Part shown: one piece after another, positions 34,577-41,903 of the stretch | Position numbering within the stretch: position 1 is the stretch's first letter | How the letters are laid out: each line of letters begins with the position of its first letter | Origin: an uncultured Clostridia bacterium | Lineage (GTDB): Bacteria; Bacillota; Clostridia; Christensenellales; CAG-917 | DNA length: 41,903 nucleotides | Direction of reading: 5' to 3' | NCBI GenBank assembly: GCA_944372795.1 | Contig: CALWAF010000010.1 | Location: forward strand, 1-41,903 | Made by a program: the position numbers and the translations under genes | Notes under the pieces: model-generated | What the model was told of the DNA's origin: nothing | Database searches by the model: none | The model's input: only the letters and a program-made list of their open reading frames with translations

Positions 34577-36696
34577 ACGAATTGCTCGTCAAACTCCGTA
34601 AGGCCTATCCCGACAAGTACGCGGATCTGAAGAGGGCTTACGAATTCGCCGAAAAGGCGCATGCGGGACAGAAACGCAGCTCCGGGGAGGATTATTTCAT
34701 CCACCCCTGTGCCGTCGTGGAGATCCTCGCGGATTACGGGTTTGACAGCTCCACGCTCATCGCAGCCTTCCTTCACGACGTCCTCGAAGACACCGCAGTC
34801 ACTCCGGAGGAGCTTTCCGCCGAGTTCGGACAGGAGATCCTCGAGCTCGTCCAAGGCGTCACCAAGCTCGACAAATTGCAGTTCCACAACCGCGAGGACG
34901 CGCAGGCGGAAAACTTCCGCAAGTTCTTCATGGCTATGGCGAAGGATCTGCGCGTCATCATCATCAAGCTCGCCGACAGGTTGCACAACATGCGTTCGCT
35001 GGGCTTCGTTCCCCCCGAAAAGCAACAGAGAGTGGCGCGCGAGACGCTGGACATCTATGCGCCGCTTGCGGGAAGATTGGGCATTTCCTTCTTCAAGTGC
35101 GAGCTTGAGGATCTCGCCATGATGTATCTCTATCCTGATGAGTACAAGTATATCACGGAGTGCATCAGCAAGAAGAGGGGAGAGCGGCAGGAGCTTCTGG
35201 ACGGCATAATGGATCAGATCCGCGCGAAGATGAAGGAGCTGGGCATAGAGGGCGAGGTGAACGGCAGACCCAAGCACTTCTATTCCATCTACAAGAAGAT
35301 GCACCAGCTGCACATAGACGTGGATCAGATCTACGACCTGCTCGCCGTGCGCATCATCGTGGGCAGCATCAAGGACTGCTACACCATGCTCGGAGAGGTG
35401 CACACCGTCTGGAAGCCCATCCCCGGCAGATTCAAGGACTACATCGCCATGCCCAAGGCGAACAACTATCAGTCGCTGCACACTACCGTCGTCGCGGACG
35501 GGGAGACTTTCGAGATCCAGATCCGCACCTACGAGATGCACCGCATCGCGGAGTACGGCATCGCGGCGCATTGGAAGTATAAGGAGGGCACCACGGGCGT
35601 GGACACCGACCTCGACAACAAGGTCAGGTGGCTGCGCGAGGTCATGGACGCCGAAAAGAACGTCGGCGACGCAAAGGAGTTCATGGACGCCATCAAGATC
35701 AACGTCTTTGACGACGAGGTGTTCGTGTTCACTCCGAAGGGCGATGTCTACGACCTGCCTGTGGGTTCCACCCCCGTCGATCTCGCCTACAAGATCCACT
35801 CCGCCATCGGCAACAAGTGCACGGGCGCAAAGATCAACCGCAAGATCGTCCCCCTCTCCACCAAGCTGCAGACGGGCGATATAGTCGAGATCCTCACCCA
35901 GAACGGCAAAGGTCCCAGCCTCGACTGGCTCAAATTCGTCAAGACGTCTTCCGCACGCGCGCGCATACGTCAATATTTCAAGAAAGAGCAGCGCGAAGAG
36001 AACGTCGTAAGAGGCAAGGATATGCTGGAGCGCGAGGCGAGAAGGAGAGGGTTCAACCTCGCCGACCTCATGCAGACGGACTCCCTCGACGCCATCATGC
36101 AGCGCCTCTCGGTGACGGGAGAGGAAGACCTTTACGCCAACGTCGGTTTCGGCGGCATATCCACGGCGCAGGTGCTCACCAAGCTGGTGGACGCTTTCCG
36201 CAAACAGCACCCCGAGGAACACGCCGAGGTGGTGGTCAAGACGGACGAAAAGCGGCATTCCAAGAGCGGCGTGCTCATCAACGGCAACGCGAATTTCACC
36301 GTGCGTATGGCGCAGTGCTGCACACCGGTGCCGGGGGACGAGATCGTGGGCTACATCTCGAGGGGCAGAGGGGTGTCGGTGCATCGCAAGGATTGTCCAA
36401 ACGTGAAGGCGATGGAGCCGGAGCGCCTTATCGAGGCGGCGTGGGACACGGGCGGCGACGAGAGCTTCAACGCCACGCTGTACATCACGGCGGAGAACTC
36501 CGGGGGGATGCTTGCAAGCATCACGGCGTACATCGCCGCGGCGAAGATGCAGATCACGGGCGCGAACATCAAGGTGGACCAGAAGGAACACATCGCCGAC
36601 ATGACCATAGGAGTCATGATAAAAAACGCGGAAGACCTCGAAGATCTGGTGAAAAAGATCAAGAGCATACACGGCGTTATCGACGTGAGAAGATAA
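34573..36696 (+). CDS. rel: Bifunctional (p)ppGpp synthetase/hydrolase
   Basis: 707 residues, full length. Hydrolase HD motif FLHDVLED (66-73) with YFIHPCAVV before it and LADRLHNMR after; synthetase stretch RFKDYIAMPKANNYQSLHTT and EIQIRTYEMHRIAEYGIAAH; TGS domain VFVFTPKGDVYDLPVGSTPV; and a C-terminal zinc-finger/ACT region (RMAQCCTPVPGDEIVGYISR, VHRKDCPNV). It makes and removes the alarmone in the stringent response. Both active centres look intact. Confidence 0.96.
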   Translation: MNELLVKLRKAYPDKYADLKRAYEFAEKAHAGQKRSSGEDYFIHPCAVVEILADYGFDSSTLIAAFLHDVLEDTAVTPEELSAEFGQEILELVQGVTKLDKLQFHNREDAQAENFRKFFMAMAKDLRVIIIKLADRLHNMRSLGFVPPEKQQRVARETLDIYAPLAGRLGISFFKCELEDLAMMYLYPDEYKYITECISKKRGERQELLDGIMDQIRAKMKELGIEGEVNGRPKHFYSIYKKMHQLHIDVDQIYDLLAVRIIVGSIKDCYTMLGEVHTVWKPIPGRFKDYIAMPKANNYQSLHTTVVADGETFEIQIRTYEMHRIAEYGIAAHWKYKEGTTGVDTDLDNKVRWLREVMDAEKNVGDAKEFMDAIKINVFDDEVFVFTPKGDVYDLPVGSTPVDLAYKIHSAIGNKCTGAKINRKIVPLSTKLQTGDIVEILTQNGKGPSLDWLKFVKTSSARARIRQYFKKEQREENVVRGKDMLEREARRRGFNLADLMQTDSLDAIMQRLSVTGEEDLYANVGFGGISTAQVLTKLVDAFRKQHPEEHAEVVVKTDEKRHSKSGVLINGNANFTVRMAQCCTPVPGDEIVGYISRGRGVSVHRKDCPNVKAMEPERLIEAAWDTGGDESFNATLYITAENSGGMLASITAYIAAAKMQITGANIKVDQKEHIADMTIGVMIKNAEDLEDLVKKIKSIHGVIDVRR

Positions 36697-36751
36697 CGCA
36701 AAACAGGGTTTCAACGGAGAAAAACGCATCGTAAAGTGCGTGTAATGCGAT

Positions 36752-37363
36752 ATGAACATCATCACTTTCCACACCACACAGCTTGAGACCGACACCTATC
36801 TCGTCCTCCTCGGCAAGGAGGCTTTCGTGGTCGATCCGGGCGCGGACGCGGACAAGATCGCGAAGGCAGCAGAGAGCGCCGGAGCAAAGATAAGCTGCGT
36901 CCTGCTCACCCACGCGCACTTCGATCACATCGGCGGCGTCGCCGAATTGCAGCGCTCGGGCGCCCTCGTCGTCATGCACGAGAGCGACGTCGGGCTCATC
37001 TCGTCTTTCAAGAACCTCGCCTTTTACGCGGGCGTCAAAGTGGAGAAATTCCTCCCCGACATCACGGTGAAGGGGGGAGAGACCCTCACCGTTGCGGGGA
37101 TGCCCGTCCGCGTCATCCACACCCCGGGGCACACCGCGGGCAGCGTGTGCTATGTGGCGGAGGACTGCATCTTTTCGGGTGACACCCTTTTCGAGCTCTC
37201 CTACGGCAGAACGGATTTCCCCACAGGCAGTTTCAAGGAGCTGAAAAACTCCGTCGTCAACAGGCTTTTCGCCTTGCAGGGGGATTACAAGGTCTATCCC
37301 GGACACGGCGCGCCCACCACGCTCGACTTCGAGCGGGCGCACAATCCCATCCTCACTGATTAG
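36752..37363 (+). CDS. Metallo-beta-lactamase-fold hydrolase (YqgX/glyoxalase II-like)
   Basis: 203 residues. The binuclear zinc motifs are complete: THAHFDHIGG (about 53-62), HTPGHTAGSV, FSGDTLF and PGHG. It resembles the small GloB-like proteins of Firmicutes next to rel; the natural substrate is not established. No clear ribosome binding site is seen before the ATG, and a small CGCAT/ATGCG hairpin lies just upstream. hemZ follows 12 bases later. Confidence 0.88.
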   Translation: MNIITFHTTQLETDTYLVLLGKEAFVVDPGADADKIAKAAESAGAKISCVLLTHAHFDHIGGVAELQRSGALVVMHESDVGLISSFKNLAFYAGVKVEKFLPDITVKGGETLTVAGMPVRVIHTPGHTAGSVCYVAEDCIFSGDTLFELSYGRTDFPTGSFKELKNSVVNRLFALQGDYKVYPGHGAPTTLDFERAHNPILTD

Positions 37364-37375
37364 GACGGCGGTCGG

Positions 37376-38776
37376 ATGATAGATTTTTCCTGCACCAACG
37401 AGAACTTCCGCAACGACCTCATGGAGCTCATCCGCGCCTTTGAACAGCGCACGGACGAGACGCTGTCCCTTTGCGTCGGATACGTCGTGCGGAAGGGGGA
37501 GCTGAAAGTGGAATTGAGGTCGGACAAATTCGACAACTTCGTCAAATTCCGCGCCTTCCCGTTCGCACCCGCAGACGATATGGAGGCAAAGCGCCTCATG
37601 AAGCGCTATCTCAAGATCGCCATCTACGACACTCTCGTCTTTCTCACGGGGGTGGAGCTGCCGTACGGATGCCTCACGGGCATACGCCCCACCAAGCTCT
37701 ACGCCGAGCTCGGAGAGGGCGCGCACGACGTCTTCAAAAAGGACTTTTTCGTGCGGCAAGAGAAGCTGGAGCTCATCGAGCGCATCGTGGACGCGCAGCG
37801 CGGCAAGCGCAATCCCGACCCCGAGAGGGTGGCGGATCTTTTCGTATTCATACCTTTTTGTCCCACGCGTTGCGCCTATTGTTCCTTCGTTTCCATGCCC
37901 GTGGACAGACAGCGCAAACTGCTGCGCCCTTACACGGACTGCCTTTTGCAGGAGATAAGCTATCTCAAAAAGACGGCGAAGAAGCTGGGCTACACCTTCC
38001 GCGCGGTCTACATCGGCGGCGGCACCCCGACGGCGCTGCCCCTCGATATGCTGGACGAAGTGCTGTCGGCGGCGGCTGTGCGCGGCGTCAAGGAATTCAC
38101 CGTGGAGGCGGGGCGTCCCGACACCATCACTCCCGAGGCGTTGGAGCTTTTGAAAAAGAGGGGAGTGAAGCGCATCTCCGTCAATCCGCAGACCTTCAAC
38201 GACGCCACTCTCGAGCGCATCGGACGCAGGCACACCTCGGCGGACGTCGAGCGCGCCTACGCGCTTGCCCAAAAGGCGGGCTTTGACGTGAACATGGACC
38301 TCATCGCGATGCTCCCGGGCGAGAGCGCGGAGGACTTCTTCCGCTCCGTGGACAGGGCGGCGGAGCTGGCTCCCGCAAACGTCACCGTGCACACGCTCTA
38401 TCTCAAGAAGGGCTCCGCACTGCGCGTCGAGGGATATAAGAGTACGGAGAACGCCACCGCCGAACGCATGGTGGACTACGCCTGCCGAAAACTCACCGAG
38501 GCGGGCTATGAGCCTTACTACATGTACCGCCAGAAGTACACCAGCGGCAATCTCGAGAACGTGGGCTACGCCCTTCCCGGCAAGGCGTGTCTGTATAACA
38601 TGGACATCATGGAGGAAGACACCACGGTGTTCGCCGCAGGCGCCGCCGCGATAAGCAAAAAGGTCACCCCCGCCGTCAACCTCATCGAAAGGTGCGCCAA
38701 CTACAAGGAGCCGCTGGAATACGTCAAACACTTTGACACCGTGATGGCAAAGCAAAAGGCATTCTGGGGCGTCTGA
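37376..38776 (+). CDS. hemZ: Oxygen-independent coproporphyrinogen III dehydrogenase HemZ
   Basis: 466 residues. The HemZ-type N-terminal region of about 155 residues ends with LTGIRPTKL, then the radical SAM cluster CPTRCAYC (about 162-169), YIGGGTPTAL, and VNPQTFNDATLERIGRRHT, with the later YYMYRQKYTSGNLENVGYA typical of HemZ and not HemN. It probably converts coproporphyrinogen in an anaerobic route; some HemZ proteins are uncertain in function. The order MBL-hemZ after rel is the common clostridial one. Confidence 0.93.
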   Translation: MIDFSCTNENFRNDLMELIRAFEQRTDETLSLCVGYVVRKGELKVELRSDKFDNFVKFRAFPFAPADDMEAKRLMKRYLKIAIYDTLVFLTGVELPYGCLTGIRPTKLYAELGEGAHDVFKKDFFVRQEKLELIERIVDAQRGKRNPDPERVADLFVFIPFCPTRCAYCSFVSMPVDRQRKLLRPYTDCLLQEISYLKKTAKKLGYTFRAVYIGGGTPTALPLDMLDEVLSAAAVRGVKEFTVEAGRPDTITPEALELLKKRGVKRISVNPQTFNDATLERIGRRHTSADVERAYALAQKAGFDVNMDLIAMLPGESAEDFFRSVDRAAELAPANVTVHTLYLKKGSALRVEGYKSTENATAERMVDYACRKLTEAGYEPYYMYRQKYTSGNLENVGYALPGKACLYNMDIMEEDTTVFAAGAAAISKKVTPAVNLIERCANYKEPLEYVKHFDTVMAKQKAFWGV

Positions 38777-38853
38777 CCCCGCCGCCGCGAGAGGTGAGGC
38801 GTGAAAGCGCGGGAAATTGTGCAAAATCGATATAAAATCGGGGTCGAAAACGT

Positions 38854-38882
38854 TTTACATTGTTTTTATTATGTGATAATAT
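38854..38882 (+). promoter_or_regulatory. rpsO promoter
   Basis: TTTACA (38854-38859), a 17-base spacer and TAATAT (38877-38882), about 90 bases before rpsO. Confidence 0.75.
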
Positions 38883-38887
38883 AGGCA

Positions 38888-38972
38888 AGGTACTTCTCAC
38901 GAGGTCCGTCCGAAACTCCGTGGTCGGACTTGGTCTGAAGCGAATCATTTATCCAACGAAGGAGGCTAAACA
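38888..38972 (+). promoter_or_regulatory. rpsO leader with possible S15-binding hairpin
   Basis: AGGTCCG and CGGACTT pair (7 bp, one wobble) around 38903-38932, upstream of AAGGAGG and the rpsO ATG. S15 represses its own synthesis through leader RNA structures in several bacteria; that this one does so is inference. Confidence 0.4.
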
Positions 38973-39236
38973 ATGGATAAACTTCAAAAGCAAGAGATCA
39001 TCGCAAAGTACGGTCGCAAAGAGGGCGACACCGGTTCCCCCGAAGTGCAGATCGCGCTGCTCACCGGCAGGATACAGGAGCTCACCGAGCACCTCAAGGT
39101 CCACACCAAGGATCATCATTCCAGACGCGGTCTGCTGATGATGGTCGGTCAGAGAAGGAGCCTGCTCGACTATCTCAAGAAGACGGACATCGAGCGTTAT
39201 CGTGCCATCGTTGCTGCGCTGGGGATCAGAAAGTAA
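38973..39236 (+). CDS. rpsO: Ribosomal protein uS15
   Basis: 87 residues, normal. [17 protein letters not shown], the [15 protein letters not shown] stretch and [20 protein letters not shown] are diagnostic. S15 binds 16S rRNA in the 30S platform. AAGGAGG precedes the ATG. pnp follows behind an attenuator-like terminator. Confidence 0.98.
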   Translation: MDKLQKQEIIAKYGRKEGDTGSPEVQIALLTGRIQELTEHLKVHTKDHHSRRGLLMMVGQRRSLLDYLKKTDIERYRAIVAALGIRK

Positions 39237-39242
39237 AAGAGT

Positions 39243-39270
39243 CGGGTGCGTTTTTCGCACCCGCTTTTTA
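39243..39270 (+). terminator. Terminator between rpsO and pnp
   Basis: CGGGTGCG and CGCACCCG form an 8-bp stem with a T5 loop, followed by CTTTTTAT. It would limit, not necessarily abolish, transcription into pnp; I see no separate pnp promoter. Confidence 0.85.
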
Positions 39271-39311
39271 TAAAAACGGGGCATGACGGAATGCCCGGAA
39301 AAGGAGTTAAT

Positions 39312-41426
39312 ATGGAAAGAAAGATTTTTAAGACGACTGTCGGCGGCAGAGAGATGACCGTCGAGATCGGCGCCTACTGCGGTCAGGCGAACGGCAGCTG
39401 CATCGTGCGCTGCGGCGACACCGTGGTCATGGTCAACGCCACTATGGCGAAGGAACCCCGCGAAGGGATGGACTACTTCCCCTTGAGCGTGGATTACGAA
39501 GAAAAGATGTACGCCGTGGGCAAGATCCCCGGCGGCTTCAAGAAGAGAGAGGGCAGAGCGTCCGACAAGGCGATCCTCACCGCGCGCCTCATCGACCGCC
39601 CCATACGCCCCCTGTTCCCCAAGGGAATGTACAACGACGTTTCCGTCGTCGCCACCGTGCTTTCGGTGGACACCAACATCCCTCCCGAGGTGTTCGGAAT
39701 GATCGGCTCGTCCATCGCGCTGTCCATCTCCGACATCCCCTTTGCGGGTCCCACGGGCTCCGTTGTGGTGGGCCTTGTTGACGGCGAGTACGTCATCAAC
39801 CCCGACAGCGCGCAGAGGGCGAAGTCCAAGCTGCATCTCTCCCTCTCCGGCACTCGCGACGCCATCATGATGGTGGAAGCGGGCGCGGACGTCGTCACCG
39901 AGAAAGAGATGCTGGGCGCCATCCTCTTCGGTCATGAAGAGATCAAGAAGATCGTCGCCTTCATCGACGGCATCGTCGCAGAGGTGGGCAAGCCCAAGAT
40001 CGACATCGAGCTCGAGACCATCCCCGCCGACATCGACGCCGCCGTGCGTGCCTACGCCGACAAGAAGATGGACTACGTGCTCGAGAGCTTCGACCGCACC
40101 GAGCGCGACCACAGAGAGGACGAGCTCAACGCCGACGTCCTCGCGCACTTCGCCGACGACTTCAACGACGTCGCGAAGAAGACCAAGTTCATCCTCGACA
40201 GCCTTTACTACCTCAAGAAAGAGAAGGTCCGCGCCAAGATCTTGGACGGCGGCGTCCGTCCCGACGGCAGAGGTCTCACCGACATCCGTCCCATCTGGTG
40301 CGAAGTGGGTCTGCTCCCGCGCGCTCACGGTTCCGCCGTGTTCACCAGAGGTCAGACGCAGGCGATGACCGTCGCCACCCTCGGCACCATCTCCGAAGTG
40401 CAGAAGCTCGAGGGCCTCGACGACGAGTACTACAAGAGGTATATGCACCAGTACAATATGCCCGGCTATTCCACGGGTGAGGCGAAGCCTCTCCGCAGCC
40501 CCGGCAGACGTGAGATCGGTCACGGCGCACTCGCAGAGCGCGCTCTCGAGCCCGTCCTCCCCAGCGAAGAGGAGTTCCCCTACGCCATCCGCACCGTCAG
40601 CGAGATATTGAGCTCCAACGGCTCCACCTCGCAGGCGTCCGTGTGCGGCAGCACCCTCTCTCTCATGGATGCAGGCGTGCCCATCAAGGCGCCCGTCGCG
40701 GGCATTGCGATGGGTCTCATCAAGGACGCCGACCACCACAGAGTGGCTGTTCTCAGCGACATTCAGGGTCTTGAGGACTTCCTCGGCGACATGGACTTCA
40801 AGGTGGCAGGCACCTCCGAAGGCATCACCGCCATCCAGATGGACATCAAGATCAAGGGCATCGACGAAGAGATCCTGACCAAGGCGCTCGAACAGGCGCG
40901 TCAGGGCAGACTCTTCATCCTCGACAAGATGCTCTCCGTCCTTCCCGGTCCTCGTGCGGAATTGAGCAAATGGGCGCCCAAGATCGTGTCCTTCTCCATC
41001 GACCCCGACAAGATCCGCGACGTCATCGGCAGCGGCGGCAAGACCATCAACAAGATCATCGACGAGACCGGTGTCAAGATCGACATCAACGACGAAGGTC
41101 AGATCTTCATCGCCTCCAACGATATGGACGCCATCGCGAAGGCGCGCACCATCGTCGAGAACATCGTCCGCGACGTCGAAGTCGGCGATGTCTATGAGGG
41201 CAAGGTCGTCAAGATCATGGAGAACGACAAGGGTCAGTTCGGCGCCAGCGTCAACTTCGCCCCCGGCAAAGACGGCATGATCCACATCTCCAAGCTCTCC
41301 AAGGAGAGAGTGGACAAAGTGACCGACGTCGTCAACGTCGGCGACATCGTCCTCGTCAAAGTCATCAAGATAGACGAGAAGCATAGGGTGGATCTGCGAC
41401 TTAAAGAGATCCTCAAAAAAGCCTGA
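39312..41426 (+). CDS. pnp: Polyribonucleotide nucleotidyltransferase
   Basis: 704 residues, normal. Two RNase PH domains: the first with FPLSVDYEEKMYAVGKIPGG and RLIDRPIRPLFPKG, the second with PDGRGLTDIRPI and GSSTLSL-like QASVCGSTLSLMDAGVPIKA. Then a KH domain (VIGSGGKTINKIIDETGVKI) and an S1 domain (VGDVYEGKVVKIMENDKGQF, MIHISKLS). It degrades RNA 3' to 5' using phosphate. AAGGAG lies 5 bases before ATG 39312; a possible ATG at 39291 lacks it. The stop codon is the first part of the following structured repeat. Confidence 0.97.
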   Translation: MERKIFKTTVGGREMTVEIGAYCGQANGSCIVRCGDTVVMVNATMAKEPREGMDYFPLSVDYEEKMYAVGKIPGGFKKREGRASDKAILTARLIDRPIRPLFPKGMYNDVSVVATVLSVDTNIPPEVFGMIGSSIALSISDIPFAGPTGSVVVGLVDGEYVINPDSAQRAKSKLHLSLSGTRDAIMMVEAGADVVTEKEMLGAILFGHEEIKKIVAFIDGIVAEVGKPKIDIELETIPADIDAAVRAYADKKMDYVLESFDRTERDHREDELNADVLAHFADDFNDVAKKTKFILDSLYYLKKEKVRAKILDGGVRPDGRGLTDIRPIWCEVGLLPRAHGSAVFTRGQTQAMTVATLGTISEVQKLEGLDDEYYKRYMHQYNMPGYSTGEAKPLRSPGRREIGHGALAERALEPVLPSEEEFPYAIRTVSEILSSNGSTSQASVCGSTLSLMDAGVPIKAPVAGIAMGLIKDADHHRVAVLSDIQGLEDFLGDMDFKVAGTSEGITAIQMDIKIKGIDEEILTKALEQARQGRLFILDKMLSVLPGPRAELSKWAPKIVSFSIDPDKIRDVIGSGGKTINKIIDETGVKIDINDEGQIFIASNDMDAIAKARTIVENIVRDVEVGDVYEGKVVKIMENDKGQFGASVNFAPGKDGMIHISKLSKERVDKVTDVVNVGDIVLVKVIKIDEKHRVDLRLKEILKKA

Positions 41427-41542
41427 CGGCACTATTCGGCGAATAACTGCGTTAGAGCCGCGTCCCCGACCGCTTATGTACAAGGAGTACACCGCGCGTC
41501 CGGGGGCGCGGCTCTTCCTTGTTCTTCATCCGAATATCGCCG
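41427..41542. repeat. Complex hairpin element, copy 1
   Basis: From outside in: CGGC/GCCG (41427-41430 with 41539-41542); ATTCGG/CCGAAT (41434-41439 with 41530-41535); a C/AT bulge; GAATAAC/GTTCTTC (41441-41447 with 41521-41527); an internal loop TGCGTT against TTCCTT; AGAGCCGCG/CGCGGCTCT (41454-41462 with 41507-41515); TCCCCG/CGGGGG; and a tip GTAC-AAGGA-GTAC (41478-41490). It could be an RNA in the pnp 3' region or a DNA element. Confidence 0.7.
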
Positions 41543-41553
41543 CCAGGTGAGCC

Positions 41554-41675
41554 TGACGCTCTCATTTGGCGAATTGCTGTGTCAAAGGCACCCTTGCAGC
41601 GGGGCACGTACGAAAAGTACGCTAACCCCTTGCAAGGGTGCCTTTTCCTTGCACTTCATCCAAATGAGAGCGTCA
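41554..41675. repeat. Complex hairpin element, copy 2
   Basis: Offset 130 from copy 1. Outer stem TGACGCTCTCATTTGG with its exact complement (41554-41569, 41660-41675); the same C/AT bulge; GAATTGC/GCACTTC (41571-41577, 41651-41657); internal loop TGTGTC against TTCCTT; a perfect 15-bp stem (41584-41598 with 41631-41645); GGGG/CCCC; tip GTAC-GAAAA-GTAC (41608-41620). Shape equals copy 1 while most stem sequence differs. Confidence 0.75.
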
Positions 41676-41903
41676 GCGGGGCGGGGGGGGTAGAACCGAG
41701 AAAGCGTCGTGCCCAAAGGCTAGAACGCGTGTACGTCCTCTGACATGGGAGTATTGTTTACCCCCTTCCTGCGGGTTTCCCCCGAAATCGTTCCCCCTTG
41801 AAAGGGAACCCACCATTTCGGGGGAAACCTTCGGCACTCGGGCACGAGGGCGTCCGAGGACGGCGCCTCCACGGCGCCGCCATGTTATGCCGCTTGCAAT
41901 GCG
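41676..41903. repeat. Non-coding end of window with a large hairpin
   Basis: Arms 41774-41788 (GGTTTCCCCCGAAAT) and 41815-41829 are perfect 15-bp inverted copies, with an inner stem GTTCCC/GGGAAC (41790-41795, 41804-41809). GGCGCC-TCCAC-GGCGCC lies near 41860. No gene is supported up to the window edge. Confidence 0.65.

Noticed and set aside
38949..41492. Very long minus-strand frame opposite rpsO and pnp
   Set aside because: It is the antisense shadow of two certain genes in GC-rich DNA; no ribosome binding site or family resemblance. The same applies to 34570-36795 and 36677-38824 (minus) and to 15481-17346 (minus).
41427..41675. Integron attC sites
   Set aside because: Overall palindromic shape is similar, but the conserved GTTRRRY/RYYYAAC cores are not satisfied and no integrase or cassette gene is present.

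Overview
The window looks like chromosomal DNA of a fairly high-GC member of the Clostridia (Bacillota), probably an uncultured gut-type lineage. Reasons: an mcsA-mcsB-clpC block; the gene order ruvC-ruvA-ruvB-queA-tgt-yajC-TIGR04086-secD-secF-recJ-rel-MBL-hemZ; the anaerobic-type coproporphyrinogen dehydrogenase HemZ; strong AAGGAGG-type ribosome binding sites; TTGACA/TATAAT promoters; and tRNA genes with encoded CCA. I recognise no prophage, transposase, rRNA or CRISPR array. Lineage below class is not resolvable by eye.

Layout. 1-847: non-coding, two tandem copies of a dispersed repeat. 848-3171 (+): a soluble FtsH-like AAA protease and a spore-photolyase-family radical SAM protein. 3381-7257 (-): rarA, a hairpin-rich spacer, and a large membrane-anchored alpha/beta hydrolase. 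7525-8445 (+): a PocR-AraC regulator divergent from the hydrolase, with abutting candidate promoters. 8446-9077: no gene; a structured RNA candidate and terminators. 9078-9501 (-): a five-tRNA operon (Gly, Arg, His, Gln, Lys). 9502-10830: an inverted-repeat element, a small XRE regulator and a palindrome-rich stretch. 10831-13210 (-): dinB, rdgB, yfcE. 13361-18255 (+): galE, mcsA, mcsB, clpC, each overlapping the next by 4-8 bases. 18256-19355: 1.1 kb of repeats without a convincing gene. 19356-21863 (+): hpf, a TIM-barrel isomerase and pgi. 21891-28451 (+): yfbR, a degenerate ABC ATPase, ruvC, an SdpI-like protein, ruvA, ruvB, queA, tgt. 28569-32224: yajC, a TIGR04086 membrane protein (-), secD, secF. 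32306-38776 (+): recJ, rel, a metallo-beta-lactamase-fold hydrolase, hemZ. 38973-41426 (+): rpsO and pnp. 41427-41903: a tandem pair of complex hairpins plus another large inverted repeat.

How the genes fit together. Themes are protein quality control (FtsH-like protease, McsA/McsB/ClpC), DNA repair (RarA, DinB, RuvABC, RecJ), nucleotide-pool cleaning (RdgB, YfbR), queuosine tRNA modification (QueA, Tgt), secretion (YajC, SecDF), and stress or translation control (Rel, HPF, RpsO, Pnp).

The least explained material is non-coding. The strongest signal is the pair of elements after pnp: they share internal-loop sequences, while their stems differ in sequence but keep pairing. Next are a two-hairpin RNA candidate at 8793-8897 and several repeat families whose arms vary but stay self-complementary. 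Among proteins, the ABC ATPase at 22469-23551 has lost three normally invariant catalytic motifs while keeping Walker A and B.
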